Assembly: GCF_005938105.1 (NCBI RefSeq) | Contig: NZ_VCPE01000001.1 | Span: 434,001 to 498,000, forward strand | DNA from: Brucella haematophila | GTDB taxonomy: Bacteria; Pseudomonadota; Alphaproteobacteria; Rhizobiales; Rhizobiaceae | Direction of reading: 5' to 3' | Length of the DNA stretch: 64,000 nucleotides | In this document: piece after piece, positions 30,418 to 40,251 of the stretch | Position numbering within the stretch: position 1 is the first letter of the stretch | Layout: every line of letters starts with the position of its first letter | The notes under the pieces: generated by a model | Told to the model about the DNA's origin: nothing | What the model saw: the letters and a program-made list of their open reading frames with translations, nothing else | Databases searched by the model: none | Made by a program: the position numbers and the translations under genes

Positions 30418-33024
30418 ATGGCATCAAAAACTATGGCTCTCGACGTTCTGGTCAGACTGCGCGACCAGCTTTCCAGCCCGATGCGTCGTCTCACGGGCAA
30501 CCTTCAGAAATTGACTGGCTTTGCGCGCCGTATCGGGGTTCTCGGTACGGCGATCGCTGCTATCTCTTTCATGGGACCGGTTCAGGAAGCGGCGGCATTT
30601 CAACAGCAACTGCTCGATATTGCAGGCACGGCGGAATTGTCAGGCAAGGCCGCATTCGACTTCGCGGCAAAGGCAAAGGTCCAGTATGAGGAGCTCGCGC
30701 TTGCGGTTGGTCAGATGTCGGAAACGGTTGCCGCCGGTGCAGGTCAGATGATTGCGGCCGGTGTCGATCGCAGTCTGATCGATGCAACGCTTGGCGATAT
30801 CGGTCGGGCCGCAACAGCCGCCAATGCCGAATTTTCGGACATGGCAGGTGTCACCACGTCTCTTCTCAACAACCTGAAGGTTCCAGCCGACCAGATCAAG
30901 GATAGCCTGGGCGCACTCGTTATGGCCGGTAAAGCCGGGTCTTTCGAGTTGAAGGACATGGCGAAGTATTTCCCGCAGCTGACGTCTCAGGCTGCGAAGT
31001 TTGGTGTCAAGGGGCGCGAGGCCGTAAACTTCCTCGCCTCGTCGCTTCAGATCGCGATGAAAGGTGCCAGCGATCCATCGGTTGCGGCCAACAACTTTAA
31101 CAATTTTCTGTCCAAAGCGCTCGCTCCCATGACGCAAAAGAATTTTGCGAAGATGGGCGTCGATATTCAGGCCGTCATGCAGGATGCTGCTTCGAAGGGC
31201 ATCAACCCGCTGGAAGCCATGCTTCAGAAGGTCGGCAAGCTAACTGGCATCGGCGAAAACGACATCGCCAAATACATGAAGGCCGCAGAAAAGAACGGCC
31301 TCAAGGGTGCTGACGCAGTCGCTGCTGTTCGCCAGCAGCTTGAAGCAATCGGTGCAGCCGGAAAGGTCGGCAAGCTCTTTGGAGATCAGCAAGTCCTAGA
31401 CTTCCTGATTCCGTTCCTCGCCAACGTCGATGAATACAAAGACATCAAGAAGTCTGTCGCGGCAGCTACTGGCGCGGCAATCGATGCCGACTTCGAAACC
31501 CAGATGGCAGGCGATAATCGCCAACTCGCAATCTTCCGCGAGATCGGCACGCAATCCGTTCGCGAGGTTGGTTCCGCTTTTGCGTCGTGGCTTCCGACCA
31601 TCAATCCATTGCTCATGTCCGGCATACGTGCTCTGCGCGAGTTCGACCAGGCGACAGGCGGTTGGGTCAAAACCCTTCTAACGGGCGCAGGCGGCGTGGT
31701 TCTTTTCGTGACCGCACTTGGTGCGCTCGGCCTTGCGCTTCCAATTGTTGGCGCTGGACTTGGAGCCATCGGTGCGTTGATCGGCGTGATCCTGTCACCG
31801 CTTGGTGTTGCCATTGGCCTTCTGGCTGGTGCCGGTGTGCTGATTGCCAAGAATTGGGACAAGGTGAAGCCCACTCTCATGAAGTTCTGGGACGGCCTGA
31901 AGGATCGGGCGTCGAAGGCATGGGAAGGCACCAAGCGCTTGTGGGGACAGGCACAGCCTTATCTTTCCCGCATCTGGTCGCGCGTGTCGGATGGTGCTGT
32001 TCGTGCCTGGGACTGGATTGCTGATGCAGCACCGCGCGCGTGGTCGCGGATTTCCAACGGTGCCAAGTCGATTTTCTCCAACATCAATTTCGATAGCCTG
32101 AAGGTCGGCAGTTTGAAGGTGCTTGAAGGCGTCTTCAATGGCCTTCAAACCGCCTGGACCGCGCTGAAAGATATTGGCAAAGGCATCGAGCCGTCGCTGG
32201 CGCCGATCGGTGAAAGCCTGAAGCGGACCTTCGGCCACATGGGCGACACCTGGAACAACCTCAAGCAACTCGGAAGCGCATTGGGAACGCTGGCGAGCAA
32301 TCTGCTTCAGTTGGTCGGTTTCGATACCGGCAAACTTGGCGGATTTGCACAGACCATGGGTGAATGGATCGGCAAGCTGGAGCTTATCAAATTCACGGGG
32401 CTTGAGAAAATCTGGCAGGGAATCTCTGCGCTCACCAAAGGTCTCGCGGAACTCGCCGAGTGGGCAGCTGGAACTAGTGCGATGCCAGACTGGGCAAAAT
32501 GGTTTCCAGAGAAGGCTGGCCAACTTGTCGGGGCGCTCGCTTCCGGCGTCGAAAAGCTTTGGGGATTTTTGAAGATGCCGATTGAACTGCCCGTGCTTGC
32601 CTGGGACGCGCTCGCGGCTGGCTTCGAACCTGTCTACAACAAGATCAAGGGCTGGCTGGACAGCATCGTTGGAGCTGTTCAGGCCGTAAAGGCTGCAATC
32701 CTTGGCGTGCCGAACGATGTGCAGAACTTCAACGGTCAGATTACGGGCAAAGATGCTCGCGGTGCGTTGAATGGCAACCTCGTGGTTCCGCCAATGCCAG
32801 AGCTGAAACGTCCACCGTCTGCCAATTCGAACGAACCGGAAAAGCGGGCAAGCCTTGAGACGCCGACGCGCATGGCTGCGATTCCCTCATCGCAACAGTC
32901 GGTCAATGTCGGCGGCGATATCCGTATCAAGGTGGATGGTCCGGGCAAGGTTGTCGGCGGTTCATCGGATAACAAGCGGGTGCCGATCACGACAGATCGC
33001 GGCCGATCAGTGGGGCTAGCATGA
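30418..33024 (+). CDS. Tail tape measure protein
   Basis: I chose the ATG at 30418 over the TTG at 30412. The 868-residue protein starts with helices (LVRLRDQLSSPMRRLTGNLQ). A TP901-type tape-measure domain covers about residues 60-310 (AGQMIAAGVDRSLIDATLGD). Two hydrophobic segments lie near residues 415-480 (VVLFVTALGALGLALPIVGA, then VAIGLLAGAGVLIAKNW), then a Trp-rich helical tail. Length sets tail length and the protein helps DNA entry. It overlaps the next gene (ATGA). Confidence 0.9.
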   Translation: MASKTMALDVLVRLRDQLSSPMRRLTGNLQKLTGFARRIGVLGTAIAAISFMGPVQEAAAFQQQLLDIAGTAELSGKAAFDFAAKAKVQYEELALAVGQMSETVAAGAGQMIAAGVDRSLIDATLGDIGRAATAANAEFSDMAGVTTSLLNNLKVPADQIKDSLGALVMAGKAGSFELKDMAKYFPQLTSQAAKFGVKGREAVNFLASSLQIAMKGASDPSVAANNFNNFLSKALAPMTQKNFAKMGVDIQAVMQDAASKGINPLEAMLQKVGKLTGIGENDIAKYMKAAEKNGLKGADAVAAVRQQLEAIGAAGKVGKLFGDQQVLDFLIPFLANVDEYKDIKKSVAAATGAAIDADFETQMAGDNRQLAIFREIGTQSVREVGSAFASWLPTINPLLMSGIRALREFDQATGGWVKTLLTGAGGVVLFVTALGALGLALPIVGAGLGAIGALIGVILSPLGVAIGLLAGAGVLIAKNWDKVKPTLMKFWDGLKDRASKAWEGTKRLWGQAQPYLSRIWSRVSDGAVRAWDWIADAAPRAWSRISNGAKSIFSNINFDSLKVGSLKVLEGVFNGLQTAWTALKDIGKGIEPSLAPIGESLKRTFGHMGDTWNNLKQLGSALGTLASNLLQLVGFDTGKLGGFAQTMGEWIGKLELIKFTGLEKIWQGISALTKGLAELAEWAAGTSAMPDWAKWFPEKAGQLVGALASGVEKLWGFLKMPIELPVLAWDALAAGFEPVYNKIKGWLDSIVGAVQAVKAAILGVPNDVQNFNGQITGKDARGALNGNLVVPPMPELKRPPSANSNEPEKRASLETPTRMAAIPSSQQSVNVGGDIRIKVDGPGKVVGGSSDNKRVPITTDRGRSVGLA

Positions 33025-34271
33025 TTTTCGATAGCGTGAGCGACATGCTGCCGGGGCTTCTCCCGGCCTCCTACCGGGGCATTTCCTTCTTCGTGCCGGA
33101 TACCTCGACACAGGTCGGTCGCCGCGTGGCCGAGCATCTGTTTCCCGGCATCGATGTTGCCGCCTATGATGATCTCGGCCTCGCGCCGCAGACCGTCCAG
33201 ATCGAGGGCCTGATCGTCAGTGATAGCTATATCGCTGAAGCGCAGGCGCTGAAGGCCGCTTTCGAGACAGCCGGACCCGGAACGCTCATTCATCCGTGGT
33301 TCGGGCCGATGCAGGTCATCATGGAAGAACCGGCTGAGATTTCGTTCTCGGCCTTCGAGCTGCGCGTGGTTCGCTTCAACGCCACCTTCAAACGCTATAA
33401 TGGTGCGAGCCTTCTCGGGTCGTTTTCCACCGCCTCGTCCCTGATTAGTGCCGCGTTGTCGCTCGTATCGCTGGCGCTTTCGCTGACCGCGTCACCATCC
33501 AAGCGAACACTCTCGCGTCTTCGTACCGACGCCACGCAGCGGACCTCGCGCCAGATCGTTTCCTATTGGCAGTCAAGCGCAGGTCAGGCATCGAGCATTA
33601 TTGCAGCTGCTTTGCCGCAGACCTTGCCTGCCACACCGGAAAGTCTCAGCCGTGCGGCAAGCACCGTCACTGACACGATCGTCAATATGGTTCCTGATCT
33701 GGCGGGCACTCCAGCCGTCGCGCCTGCCGCCGAGGCCGTTAGCTCATCGACCGGACTGACCGCTAGCCAGGCGCTCAATATTTGCGCTTCTGCCGGCAGT
33801 GAATTTGTCAGCCTTGCAGGCGATACGCCGTCGCGTCCGGACACGGTTCTCCTGACGGGCGTTGCGGGCGATGCCTTGGCGAAAGCCGCACAGCTTGCCG
33901 CTTATGTCGAATTCGGCTCCCGGTCGGAAGCCACGGCATTACGCGATCAGCTGATCGGCCAACTCATTATATATATGGACCTGCTTTCCAGCCTGTCCGA
34001 TTCCGATTTCGCAGCGGAAGTAAGCGCCACCATTCGCGGTGTTCGTGACGTTCGGCTTTGCCTGATCGCCGACATCAATGAGGCGATTGGCCGACTGCCT
34101 GTTACGCGTGTCATCGATACCGAACGCGCCACCGATGCCTTCCAACTCGCCAACCATCTTTATGGCGATGATCCAACATCGATCGAGGATGGCTATCAAT
34201 CGATTATCGAGCGCAACCGGCCACGCCATCCCGCATTGATCCCGGCCGGACGCATTGAGGTGACGGAATAA
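33021..34271 (+). CDS. DNA circularization/baseplate protein N (Mu gp43-like)
   Basis: The 416-residue protein has an N-terminal DNA-circulation domain (PASYRGISFFVPDTSTQVGR, then LFPGIDVAAYDDLG and IHPWFGPMQVI) typical of Mu N. The rest is helical and Ser/Ala-rich. In Mu, N is a baseplate/tail component and the name derives from a protein linked to circularising injected DNA. Coupled to P by TAATG. Confidence 0.85.
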   Translation: MIFDSVSDMLPGLLPASYRGISFFVPDTSTQVGRRVAEHLFPGIDVAAYDDLGLAPQTVQIEGLIVSDSYIAEAQALKAAFETAGPGTLIHPWFGPMQVIMEEPAEISFSAFELRVVRFNATFKRYNGASLLGSFSTASSLISAALSLVSLALSLTASPSKRTLSRLRTDATQRTSRQIVSYWQSSAGQASSIIAAALPQTLPATPESLSRAASTVTDTIVNMVPDLAGTPAVAPAAEAVSSSTGLTASQALNICASAGSEFVSLAGDTPSRPDTVLLTGVAGDALAKAAQLAAYVEFGSRSEATALRDQLIGQLIIYMDLLSSLSDSDFAAEVSATIRGVRDVRLCLIADINEAIGRLPVTRVIDTERATDAFQLANHLYGDDPTSIEDGYQSIIERNRPRHPALIPAGRIEVTE

Positions 34272-35500
34272 TGTCCCGTGCGATCTATCTGAAAGTGGAC
34301 GGGCAGATTTTTGACCAGTGGACGAGCGCCAGCGCCACCCGCGATCTGAAGGACTTGAGCGGTGCTTTCAGCTTCGAGCTGCGGGATTATAACCGGTCGC
34401 TTGCCAGCTTCGAGTTCGCTTCGCCTTCCAATGCCGTCTTCTATCTCCGCCCTGGTATGGCGGCAGAAGTCTACGTCGAAGAACAGCTCGTGCTAAAAGG
34501 CAACATTGAGACGGTTGCGCCCGACATCGATGGCGAACATGCGGCCGTCACCATCACGGGCAAGGACAAGGCGGGCGATCTGGTGGACAGCACGGCCGCG
34601 CCGAATGGTCCATCCGAATTCAACAACATCAAGCTGGAAGACGCCGTGAAGCGGATTGCCGAACCATTCGGCCTGTCCGTTCGATCCGAGATCGACACCG
34701 GTGATGCTTTCCCGCGTTATGGCATCGACCTTTCCGAAACTGGCATCAGCGCAATCGAAAAAGGCGCGCGCCAACGTCATGCTCTGGTGATGTCGGATGG
34801 CGTGGGAGGCATCGTTTTAACCCGCACCGGCGCACACCGCGCTCCGGCTTCGCTGACGCTTCCGGGCAACGTCAAGGCATCCAGTGGGCAATATTCCCAC
34901 AAGGACCGGCATTCGAAGGTGATCGTGCGCGGACAATCTGAAAAGGCCGCGACCGCCCGCGATGGTCGAGCCGCTGCATTGACGGCGGGTGACGCGCCGG
35001 TCAGTCCGGATGATCGGCAAGCAACGGATGGTTCGGCCACCGAACGCGAACGGCGGGGTGTGGTCGCAGCTGGCGAAGCCGTGGATGATGAAATCAACCG
35101 CTATCGCCCGATCGTTCACCTCGCGCGCTCCAAGGCCGACGACAAAGCGTGTGGCGAGGAAGCCGACTGGCGGATGCGCACCAGGCGCGGCGAAAGCGAA
35201 GAGATTGCCTATCGGGTTAAAGGCTTCAGCGCCAACGGCCGTCTTTGGCGCGTCAATGAGATCGTGCCGATTGAGGACAGCTTCCAGGACGTGTTCCGCG
35301 ACATGCTTATATCCCGCGTCACGTTCCTGATGGATGACAACGGATGCGAAACGGAGATCGCTGTAACGTCGCCTGAAGCCTTCGATAACAAGCCTGTAAA
35401 GGGCCGGCGAAAGAACCTTAAAAGCCGCAAGAAGTCGGTCAAGAAGAGCAAATCGGGCAAGTCGAGCGGGCCACTGGACGGCACGGCTAGCGCATTGTGA
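34271..35500 (+). CDS. Baseplate hub protein P (Mu gp44-like)
   Basis: The 409-residue protein has the Mu P/late-control-D-like tail hub pattern: SATRDLKDLSGAFSFELRDY, GMAAEVYVEEQLVLKGNIET, DGEHAAVTITGKDKAGDLVD. The C-terminus is strongly basic (RRKNLKSRKKSVKKSKSGKS). It forms the central hub to which spike and tube attach. Confidence 0.85.
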   Translation: MSRAIYLKVDGQIFDQWTSASATRDLKDLSGAFSFELRDYNRSLASFEFASPSNAVFYLRPGMAAEVYVEEQLVLKGNIETVAPDIDGEHAAVTITGKDKAGDLVDSTAAPNGPSEFNNIKLEDAVKRIAEPFGLSVRSEIDTGDAFPRYGIDLSETGISAIEKGARQRHALVMSDGVGGIVLTRTGAHRAPASLTLPGNVKASSGQYSHKDRHSKVIVRGQSEKAATARDGRAAALTAGDAPVSPDDRQATDGSATERERRGVVAAGEAVDDEINRYRPIVHLARSKADDKACGEEADWRMRTRRGESEEIAYRVKGFSANGRLWRVNEIVPIEDSFQDVFRDMLISRVTFLMDDNGCETEIAVTSPEAFDNKPVKGRRKNLKSRKKSVKKSKSGKSSGPLDGTASAL

Positions 35501-35509
35501 GGTCTCGCC

Positions 35510-36028
35510 ATGGATAAAGATACTGCCGATAAGGTGCGGGGCATGGTGCGCCGCGTTGTCCTGAAGAACATCGTGGACGATGGCGAGACGCAAACGGCCT
35601 CCGTCGAGATCGCACCGGGCATCTGGCGCGATAAGGTCGAAATCCAGCAGCCTTATGGTGTCGCCAGCTCCGTGCCTGAAGATGGTGCCGTTGGCTTGGC
35701 CATCGCCGTTGGCGGCAACGAGGACGATCTTGCCATCGTGTCGATCAGCAATCCTTCGTCGCGCATGGGTAACTTGAAGCCGGGCGAAACTGCTCTTTAT
35801 AATCAGCATGGCGATGGCATTCATGTCGGTGCCGACGGGATAGTCACCATTCAGGCCGGTGCTTCGATCGTCTTCAAGGTGGACGGCGTGACCGTCACGA
35901 TTTCAGCTGGTGGCGTTGCCATCGAGGGCGGTACAATCACGCATGATGGCGTCGTAATCGACAAAACCCATACACATACCAATGTTGTGCCAGGCGGCGG
36001 TCTCAGCGGACCTCCTCCCGGTGGCTGA
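35510..36028 (+). CDS. Baseplate assembly protein V/spike (Mu gp45-like)
   Basis: The 172-residue protein shows an N-terminal OB-like domain and a C-terminal beta-helix (HGDGIHVGADGIVTIQAGAS). It carries a metal-binding-type HTHTN motif near the end and a Gly/Pro tail (PGGGLSGPPPGG). Mu gp45 is the membrane-piercing spike, where His residues bind iron at the tip. Confidence 0.9.
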   Translation: MDKDTADKVRGMVRRVVLKNIVDDGETQTASVEIAPGIWRDKVEIQQPYGVASSVPEDGAVGLAIAVGGNEDDLAIVSISNPSSRMGNLKPGETALYNQHGDGIHVGADGIVTIQAGASIVFKVDGVTVTISAGGVAIEGGTITHDGVVIDKTHTHTNVVPGGGLSGPPPGG

Positions 36029-36044
36029 GAAATAATCTGTTTCG

Positions 36045-36062
36045 TGCCCGCTTCGGCGGGCA
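36045..36062 (+). terminator. UUCG-loop terminator after the spike gene
   Basis: TGCCCGC-TTCG-GCGGGCA is a perfect 7-bp stem with a UUCG tetraloop, then TGATTGTTTTC. It has the strongest terminator look of the prophage hairpins. An alternating CG run follows before the next ATG at 36097. Confidence 0.65.
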
Positions 36063-36096
36063 TGATTGTTTTCGCGCGCGCGCGATAAAACCGGGC

Positions 36097-36552
36097 ATGT
36101 TTTACGATGTGGCACTCATCTATGACCCGGAAACGCGCCGCGCTGATCTCGAAATCGGCGAAGATGGCGATCTTGTTATTGATGAAACGCCCGTAACAGC
36201 CGTTTTGCTTTCGGTCGGTCTAGACCGCCGTGCCAATCCTGACGATCCGTTGCCACTTGGCCGATCTCAATTCCTGACACAAGCTGGCATCGATGAGCGC
36301 CGGGGCGCTGCCGCAGATGCACTCGACCCGTCCGGTGACCGTATCGGTTCGCGCTGCTGGCTCCTCGATCGCGCTAAGGAAACCGAAACCACCCGCCTCC
36401 TTTATCTGAGCTGGCTTGGCGAAAGCCTCGATTGGGTGCGCCGGGACTTCGGTACCGCTGCCGAGATCGAGGCAAGCTGGATTGCTCCGCAGATGCTGGC
36501 ATGGCGCGTCCAGGTCGATGACACAACCATTTCCGGTCGGAGGACTGCATAA
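36097..36552 (+). CDS. Baseplate protein gp46-like (W, GPW/gp25 fold)
   Basis: The 151-residue protein fits the phage GP46 family: DVALIYDPETRRADLEIGED, then AVLLSVGLDRRANPDD and RIGSRCWLLDRAKETETTR. It is a wedge part of the baseplate. It overlaps the next gene by TAATG. Confidence 0.85.
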   Translation: MFYDVALIYDPETRRADLEIGEDGDLVIDETPVTAVLLSVGLDRRANPDDPLPLGRSQFLTQAGIDERRGAAADALDPSGDRIGSRCWLLDRAKETETTRLLYLSWLGESLDWVRRDFGTAAEIEASWIAPQMLAWRVQVDDTTISGRRTA

Positions 36553-37694
36553 TGCCGTGGCCCGTTCCAACCGCGAAAACCATCGCTGAGCGCATTGCAG
36601 CTGCTCTGGAATACAGCATCTCCATCGTGCGGCCTTTGGTCGATCCGCTGGCAATATCCCGCGCCGTGCGTTCTGCGCGTGGCATGCTCGCCATGATCGG
36701 GAGGGCCGTCTCGTTGGAAGTGCGGGAGATTCACGATCATATCGCGTGGTGGGGCCGACAATATTTCGTTGATACCGCCGAAGACGAGTTCGTTTCTCGG
36801 CATTCCAACATTTGGGGTGTCTCGGCACGTCCGGCCACCTTCGCAGTGGGCAAGATCGATATTGAAGGTGCGGCCGGAACCCCAATTCCCGCCGATCTCG
36901 AAATTGCTGGTTCCGATGGCACGATCTTCAAAACCACGGAAACTGCGGTTATTGGCCCGAACGGCGGTGTTTCGGTTTCGATCATCGCTTCTGTTGCTGG
37001 TCCTATCGGCAATCTGGAAGCTGGTATTCGTTTGCGCACAGTTACCGCGTTTCCAGAAATCAACCGCATCGCGGTTGCCGATGGCGGCTTTGCTGGTGGC
37101 GCTGAAGCAGAAACGCCTGCGGAGCTTGGCGCGGCGACCATCGCCCACATTCGCCAGCGTCCGCATGGCGGCGCAGGCTTTGATTATCCGACCTGGTTGC
37201 GTGAGCAATTTGACGTGCGCGCAGTCAAGCCGGAAACCGATTGGGTGGGGCGTGGCTCGGTTGGTGTTATCGTCGCCATGAAAGACGGTACATCTGCCCG
37301 CGCTCCGACTGAATCGGAAATGGCCGAGCAGCTCAGCTATCTGGGCGCGCCTGGATCATCTACCGGCGTTCGACCCGTCACGGCCTATGTTGTGATTGTC
37401 CCGGCAGAGATGCGCGAGCTTCCGATCACGGTTCGGGTTCGTCCCGACACCGTGGCCACCCGTGCTGCTGTCGAAGAGGCTTTCGCAGCCTTCGTTGCGA
37501 CGATCGGCGACGAAAACGACGATCAGAACGAAAGCCCCATCGGAGCCATCATTGAACCGTCGCGCATATCTGAAGCGATCTCGGCCGCGTCCGGTGAATA
37601 TGCGCATGACCTGCTTTCTCCATCGGCGCGCTTCACGCTTAACCGCGACCAATATCCGCTTCCGGGCGAAATCACTTTTGAGGACCCGCTATGA
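36552..37694 (+). CDS. Baseplate wedge protein J (Mu gp47-like)
   Basis: The 380-residue protein matches baseplate J: YFVDTAEDEFVSRHSNIWGV, the sequence AAGTPIPADLEIAGSDGTIF, a GPIGNLEAG segment and HGGAGFDYPTWLREQFDVRA. It joins the baseplate wedge to the tail fibres. It overlaps the next gene by ATGA. Confidence 0.9.
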   Translation: MPWPVPTAKTIAERIAAALEYSISIVRPLVDPLAISRAVRSARGMLAMIGRAVSLEVREIHDHIAWWGRQYFVDTAEDEFVSRHSNIWGVSARPATFAVGKIDIEGAAGTPIPADLEIAGSDGTIFKTTETAVIGPNGGVSVSIIASVAGPIGNLEAGIRLRTVTAFPEINRIAVADGGFAGGAEAETPAELGAATIAHIRQRPHGGAGFDYPTWLREQFDVRAVKPETDWVGRGSVGVIVAMKDGTSARAPTESEMAEQLSYLGAPGSSTGVRPVTAYVVIVPAEMRELPITVRVRPDTVATRAAVEEAFAAFVATIGDENDDQNESPIGAIIEPSRISEAISAASGEYAHDLLSPSARFTLNRDQYPLPGEITFEDPL

Positions 37695-38284
37695 CACGGC
37701 CGCAGTCCTCAATCCTCGCCAGTCTGATCGGAAAACTACCACGCGGCTTCGCTCTCGGCCGACGCGGCGGCGTTCTTGACGCGGTCCTGGACAGCATCGC
37801 CAAGGTGCTCGTTGAAGGCGAAGCCAGCGCCGAGCAGCTCATGAACGAAATCGATCCGCGCACCGCCGTTGCCCTGTTGCCGGACTTTGAGCGCGTTCTT
37901 GGTCCTGATCCTTGCGGCCGTGATCTCGGCAATCAGACGCTGGAGCAGCGCCAGCGCCGGGCGCATCAGCGCTGGATCGCCAAGGGTGGCGCGAGCATTC
38001 CTTACTTCGTTCAGATGGCCGCAAGTCTCGGTCACTCAATCGAGATCGAAGAATTCTGGCCGTCGAATGCCGGTGTCCTTCATGCCGGTCAGCCGCTGAT
38101 CGCTGAAGGCGAGCAGTTCACATGGCGCGTCAAGCTTCAGCTCATTTCAGAATGGGTTTTCCGCGTGGGCGTCAATCAGGCGGGCCAGCCGCTGGGCGGT
38201 TACGAAATCAGCGACATCGAATGCGAGCTTCGCCGCTTGAAGCCTGCGCACACACAACTCGTCTTCTCATACGTGGAGAACTGA
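37691..38284 (+). CDS. Baseplate protein gp48-like (DUF2313/YmfQ)
   Basis: The 197-residue protein has the YmfQ-type pattern: SLIGKLPRGFALGRRGGVLD, RTAVALLPDFERVLGPDPCG and TLEQRQRRAHQRWIAKGGAS, where the Arg/Gln-rich region is conserved. It links the wedge to the fibre. One base separates its stop from the fibre gene. Confidence 0.85.
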   Translation: MTRPQSSILASLIGKLPRGFALGRRGGVLDAVLDSIAKVLVEGEASAEQLMNEIDPRTAVALLPDFERVLGPDPCGRDLGNQTLEQRQRRAHQRWIAKGGASIPYFVQMAASLGHSIEIEEFWPSNAGVLHAGQPLIAEGEQFTWRVKLQLISEWVFRVGVNQAGQPLGGYEISDIECELRRLKPAHTQLVFSYVEN

Positions 38285-38285
38285 C

Positions 38286-39368
38286 ATGGACCGCGTCAAC
38301 GGTAATAATTGGGTTGATATCGGCGACGGCAAGCGTGGCTTTCGTTCGCAAAATGCTGCCGCTGGTATCGCCGGAACCGAGGTGACAGATAAAATTCTCA
38401 ATGACATGCAGGAAGAAATCTGTGCAGTCATCGAGAATTCCGGGTTCGAACTCAACTCGGAAAATCAGCAGCAGCTTTGGGAAGCGCTTCAGACAATTGC
38501 AGCGCCGGGTTTTTCCAACCGCCTACCGTTTTTGCCAATCTTGTCTTCGACAATGGCTAATCCGCCGAACGATGCCACCGTAGGCGATGCCTATATCGTT
38601 CCAGCGGGCGCAACTGGGGCTTGGGATGGAATGTCACAAAAGCTAGCTGAGTGGACTGGCTCTTTCTGGCGGCTGGTCTCAACGAAAGACGGCCACGGCG
38701 TCGGTCTGCCTGATGGTCGCAGCTTGATGCGGGTTGGTGGCGTATATGTCGAAAAGACTGCTTTGGATGTGCAGTCGGGCACGTGGCTTTATGGCGTTGC
38801 AAGCGGTAGTGCAAATGCTTTGACTGCCGTGCTTAATCCAGCGCCTCCTGCGCTCGTTGCGGGAATGTCAGTTCGTCTGTTAGTGGCGACAACCAACACC
38901 GCTGCAGGGGTGACGCTCAATCTTAATGGGCTTGGCGCAAAGTCGATTTTCCGCAAGAACGCCAACAGCCTTATCGCGGGTGACATTAAACCCGGGCTGA
39001 TTGAGCTGATCTATGACGGCGCGTATTGGCGGCTTATGAGCCTGCCGATCTCAGCAGTGAATCTTGGTTCAAACGGCGCGATGGACCTGCAGGGCGGAGT
39101 GACCATGCAGTGGGGAATTGGCCAGTTTGTAGCTGGAGATGGCGGCAAAAAGGTCGTGACATATACACAATCATTTTCCGGCGCTCCCCTTGCAGCCACC
39201 GCTGTTGATTCCGGTGCAGCTAGTTGGTCAACGACCAATGCCACTTTTCTCGGAACCGGCACCAAAACAGCAAGCACGATTCAGGTCGTTGGCGTGAACT
39301 GGAATGGCTCAGGCATGCAAATGTCAGCGAATGCGGCGTTCAATTTTATAGTTATAGGTCCGACTTAA
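38286..39368 (+). CDS. Tail fibre protein with DUF2793-like domain
   Basis: The 360-residue protein starts with a short N-terminal attachment region (MDRVNGNNWVDIGDGKRGFR, typical of Mu-like fibre starts). A DUF2793-like segment follows at about 78-130 (PNDATVGDAYIVPAGATGAW, then EWTGSFWRLVS). The middle has AGVTLNLNGLGAKSIFR. The C-terminus resembles gp53-type tips (MQWGIGQFVAGDGGKKVVTY, end FNFIVIGP). It should bind the host surface. It is short compared with Mu S, so host range may rest on a small tip. Confidence 0.8.
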   Translation: MDRVNGNNWVDIGDGKRGFRSQNAAAGIAGTEVTDKILNDMQEEICAVIENSGFELNSENQQQLWEALQTIAAPGFSNRLPFLPILSSTMANPPNDATVGDAYIVPAGATGAWDGMSQKLAEWTGSFWRLVSTKDGHGVGLPDGRSLMRVGGVYVEKTALDVQSGTWLYGVASGSANALTAVLNPAPPALVAGMSVRLLVATTNTAAGVTLNLNGLGAKSIFRKNANSLIAGDIKPGLIELIYDGAYWRLMSLPISAVNLGSNGAMDLQGGVTMQWGIGQFVAGDGGKKVVTYTQSFSGAPLAATAVDSGAASWSTTNATFLGTGTKTASTIQVVGVNWNGSGMQMSANAAFNFIVIGPT

Positions 39369-39379
39369 AGGTTACTCGA

Positions 39380-39940
39380 ATGAAGTATTCAGCCTCTACA
39401 CGCGGCTTCTATAAAGATACCGCTCTCAATGCTCCAGCCGACGCCGTTTCGGTATCCGATGAGGATTACGCGGCTCTATTTGAAGGCCAGTCGTCAGGTC
39501 TTGAAATAGTTCCAGATGAAAAAGGCTATCCGGTTCTCGCTGATACACCTGATCTGTCACTCATGGAACTTCAGGCCAATCTGAAGCGCGATATTGATAG
39601 TAAGGCCGAAATTGAACGTCTGAAATACATCACACCCGGCGCAGGCCAGGCGATGACCTATCAACAAAAGGTTGCCGAGGCGCGGGCGTTCAAGGCGGAG
39701 ACTGATCCGAATGCGACCGAATATCCTCTGATGTTGTCCGAAGTGGGTATTACCGCACCTACAATCAACGGCGTCGCAGATGTGGTTCTCGCTGCCTATG
39801 CGCAATGGCAACAGATTGGTGGGGCCATCGAAGCCATCCGGCTCGCTGCCAAGCGTGACATCGACACGACTACAGACAAGGCCGCAGCCCGCGCTATCGT
39901 TGATGCCACCGTATGGCCTTCGGAACAGGTGCAGGCATGA
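39380..39940 (+). CDS. Tail fibre assembly-like protein
   Basis: From the ATG at 39380 the protein has 186 residues. It begins MKYSASTRGFYKDTALNAPA with SDEDYAALFEGQSSG, the usual start of Mu U/lambda Tfa-type fibre-assembly proteins, followed by a helical C-terminal part (AKRDIDTTTDKAAARAIVD). It should help fold or trimerise the fibre. Confidence 0.8.
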   Translation: MKYSASTRGFYKDTALNAPADAVSVSDEDYAALFEGQSSGLEIVPDEKGYPVLADTPDLSLMELQANLKRDIDSKAEIERLKYITPGAGQAMTYQQKVAEARAFKAETDPNATEYPLMLSEVGITAPTINGVADVVLAAYAQWQQIGGAIEAIRLAAKRDIDTTTDKAAARAIVDATVWPSEQVQA

Positions 39941-40251
39941 CGGCCGTGGTCGGAGTGCTCCTGGACGAGCTGCGCGGCCTGTTATCGATTGAGCATGACG
40001 GTTCGATCACATGGGACGAGCTTCAGGAACTGAAGAATGAGTATTTTGGTGCCGAAGCCGTGGCGATCGAAGTTTACCCGCCGCACAGCCATGTCGTGAA
40101 CAGCTTGCCCATGCGCCACCTCTGGAAGCTTGGATCGGGCGAATATTGGCCCGACCTGACCGGCCAGAAGCTTGTTGGCGATCTGACCTTGCGCGATCGG
40201 GAAATCCTAACGCGAACCGAACTGGAGTTTCTCAGCCGAAAGCCGAGCTAG
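39937..40251 (+). CDS. Small protein after the fibre assembly gene, unknown
   Basis: From the ATG at 39937 (ATGA overlap) the protein has 104 residues. It includes GSITWDELQELKNEYFGAEA, VAIEVYPPHSHVVNSLPMRH and WKLGSGEYWPDLTG. The HSHVVN..PMRHLW pattern recalls small phage proteins (DUF7694-like), but this is a tentative match. Function unknown. Confidence 0.6.
   Translation: MTAVVGVLLDELRGLLSIEHDGSITWDELQELKNEYFGAEAVAIEVYPPHSHVVNSLPMRHLWKLGSGEYWPDLTGQKLVGDLTLRDREILTRTELEFLSRKPS

Noticed and set aside
36063-36096. Alternating CG run as a special Z-DNA or promoter element
   Set aside because: It is only about ten bases and could be chance in GC-rich DNA.
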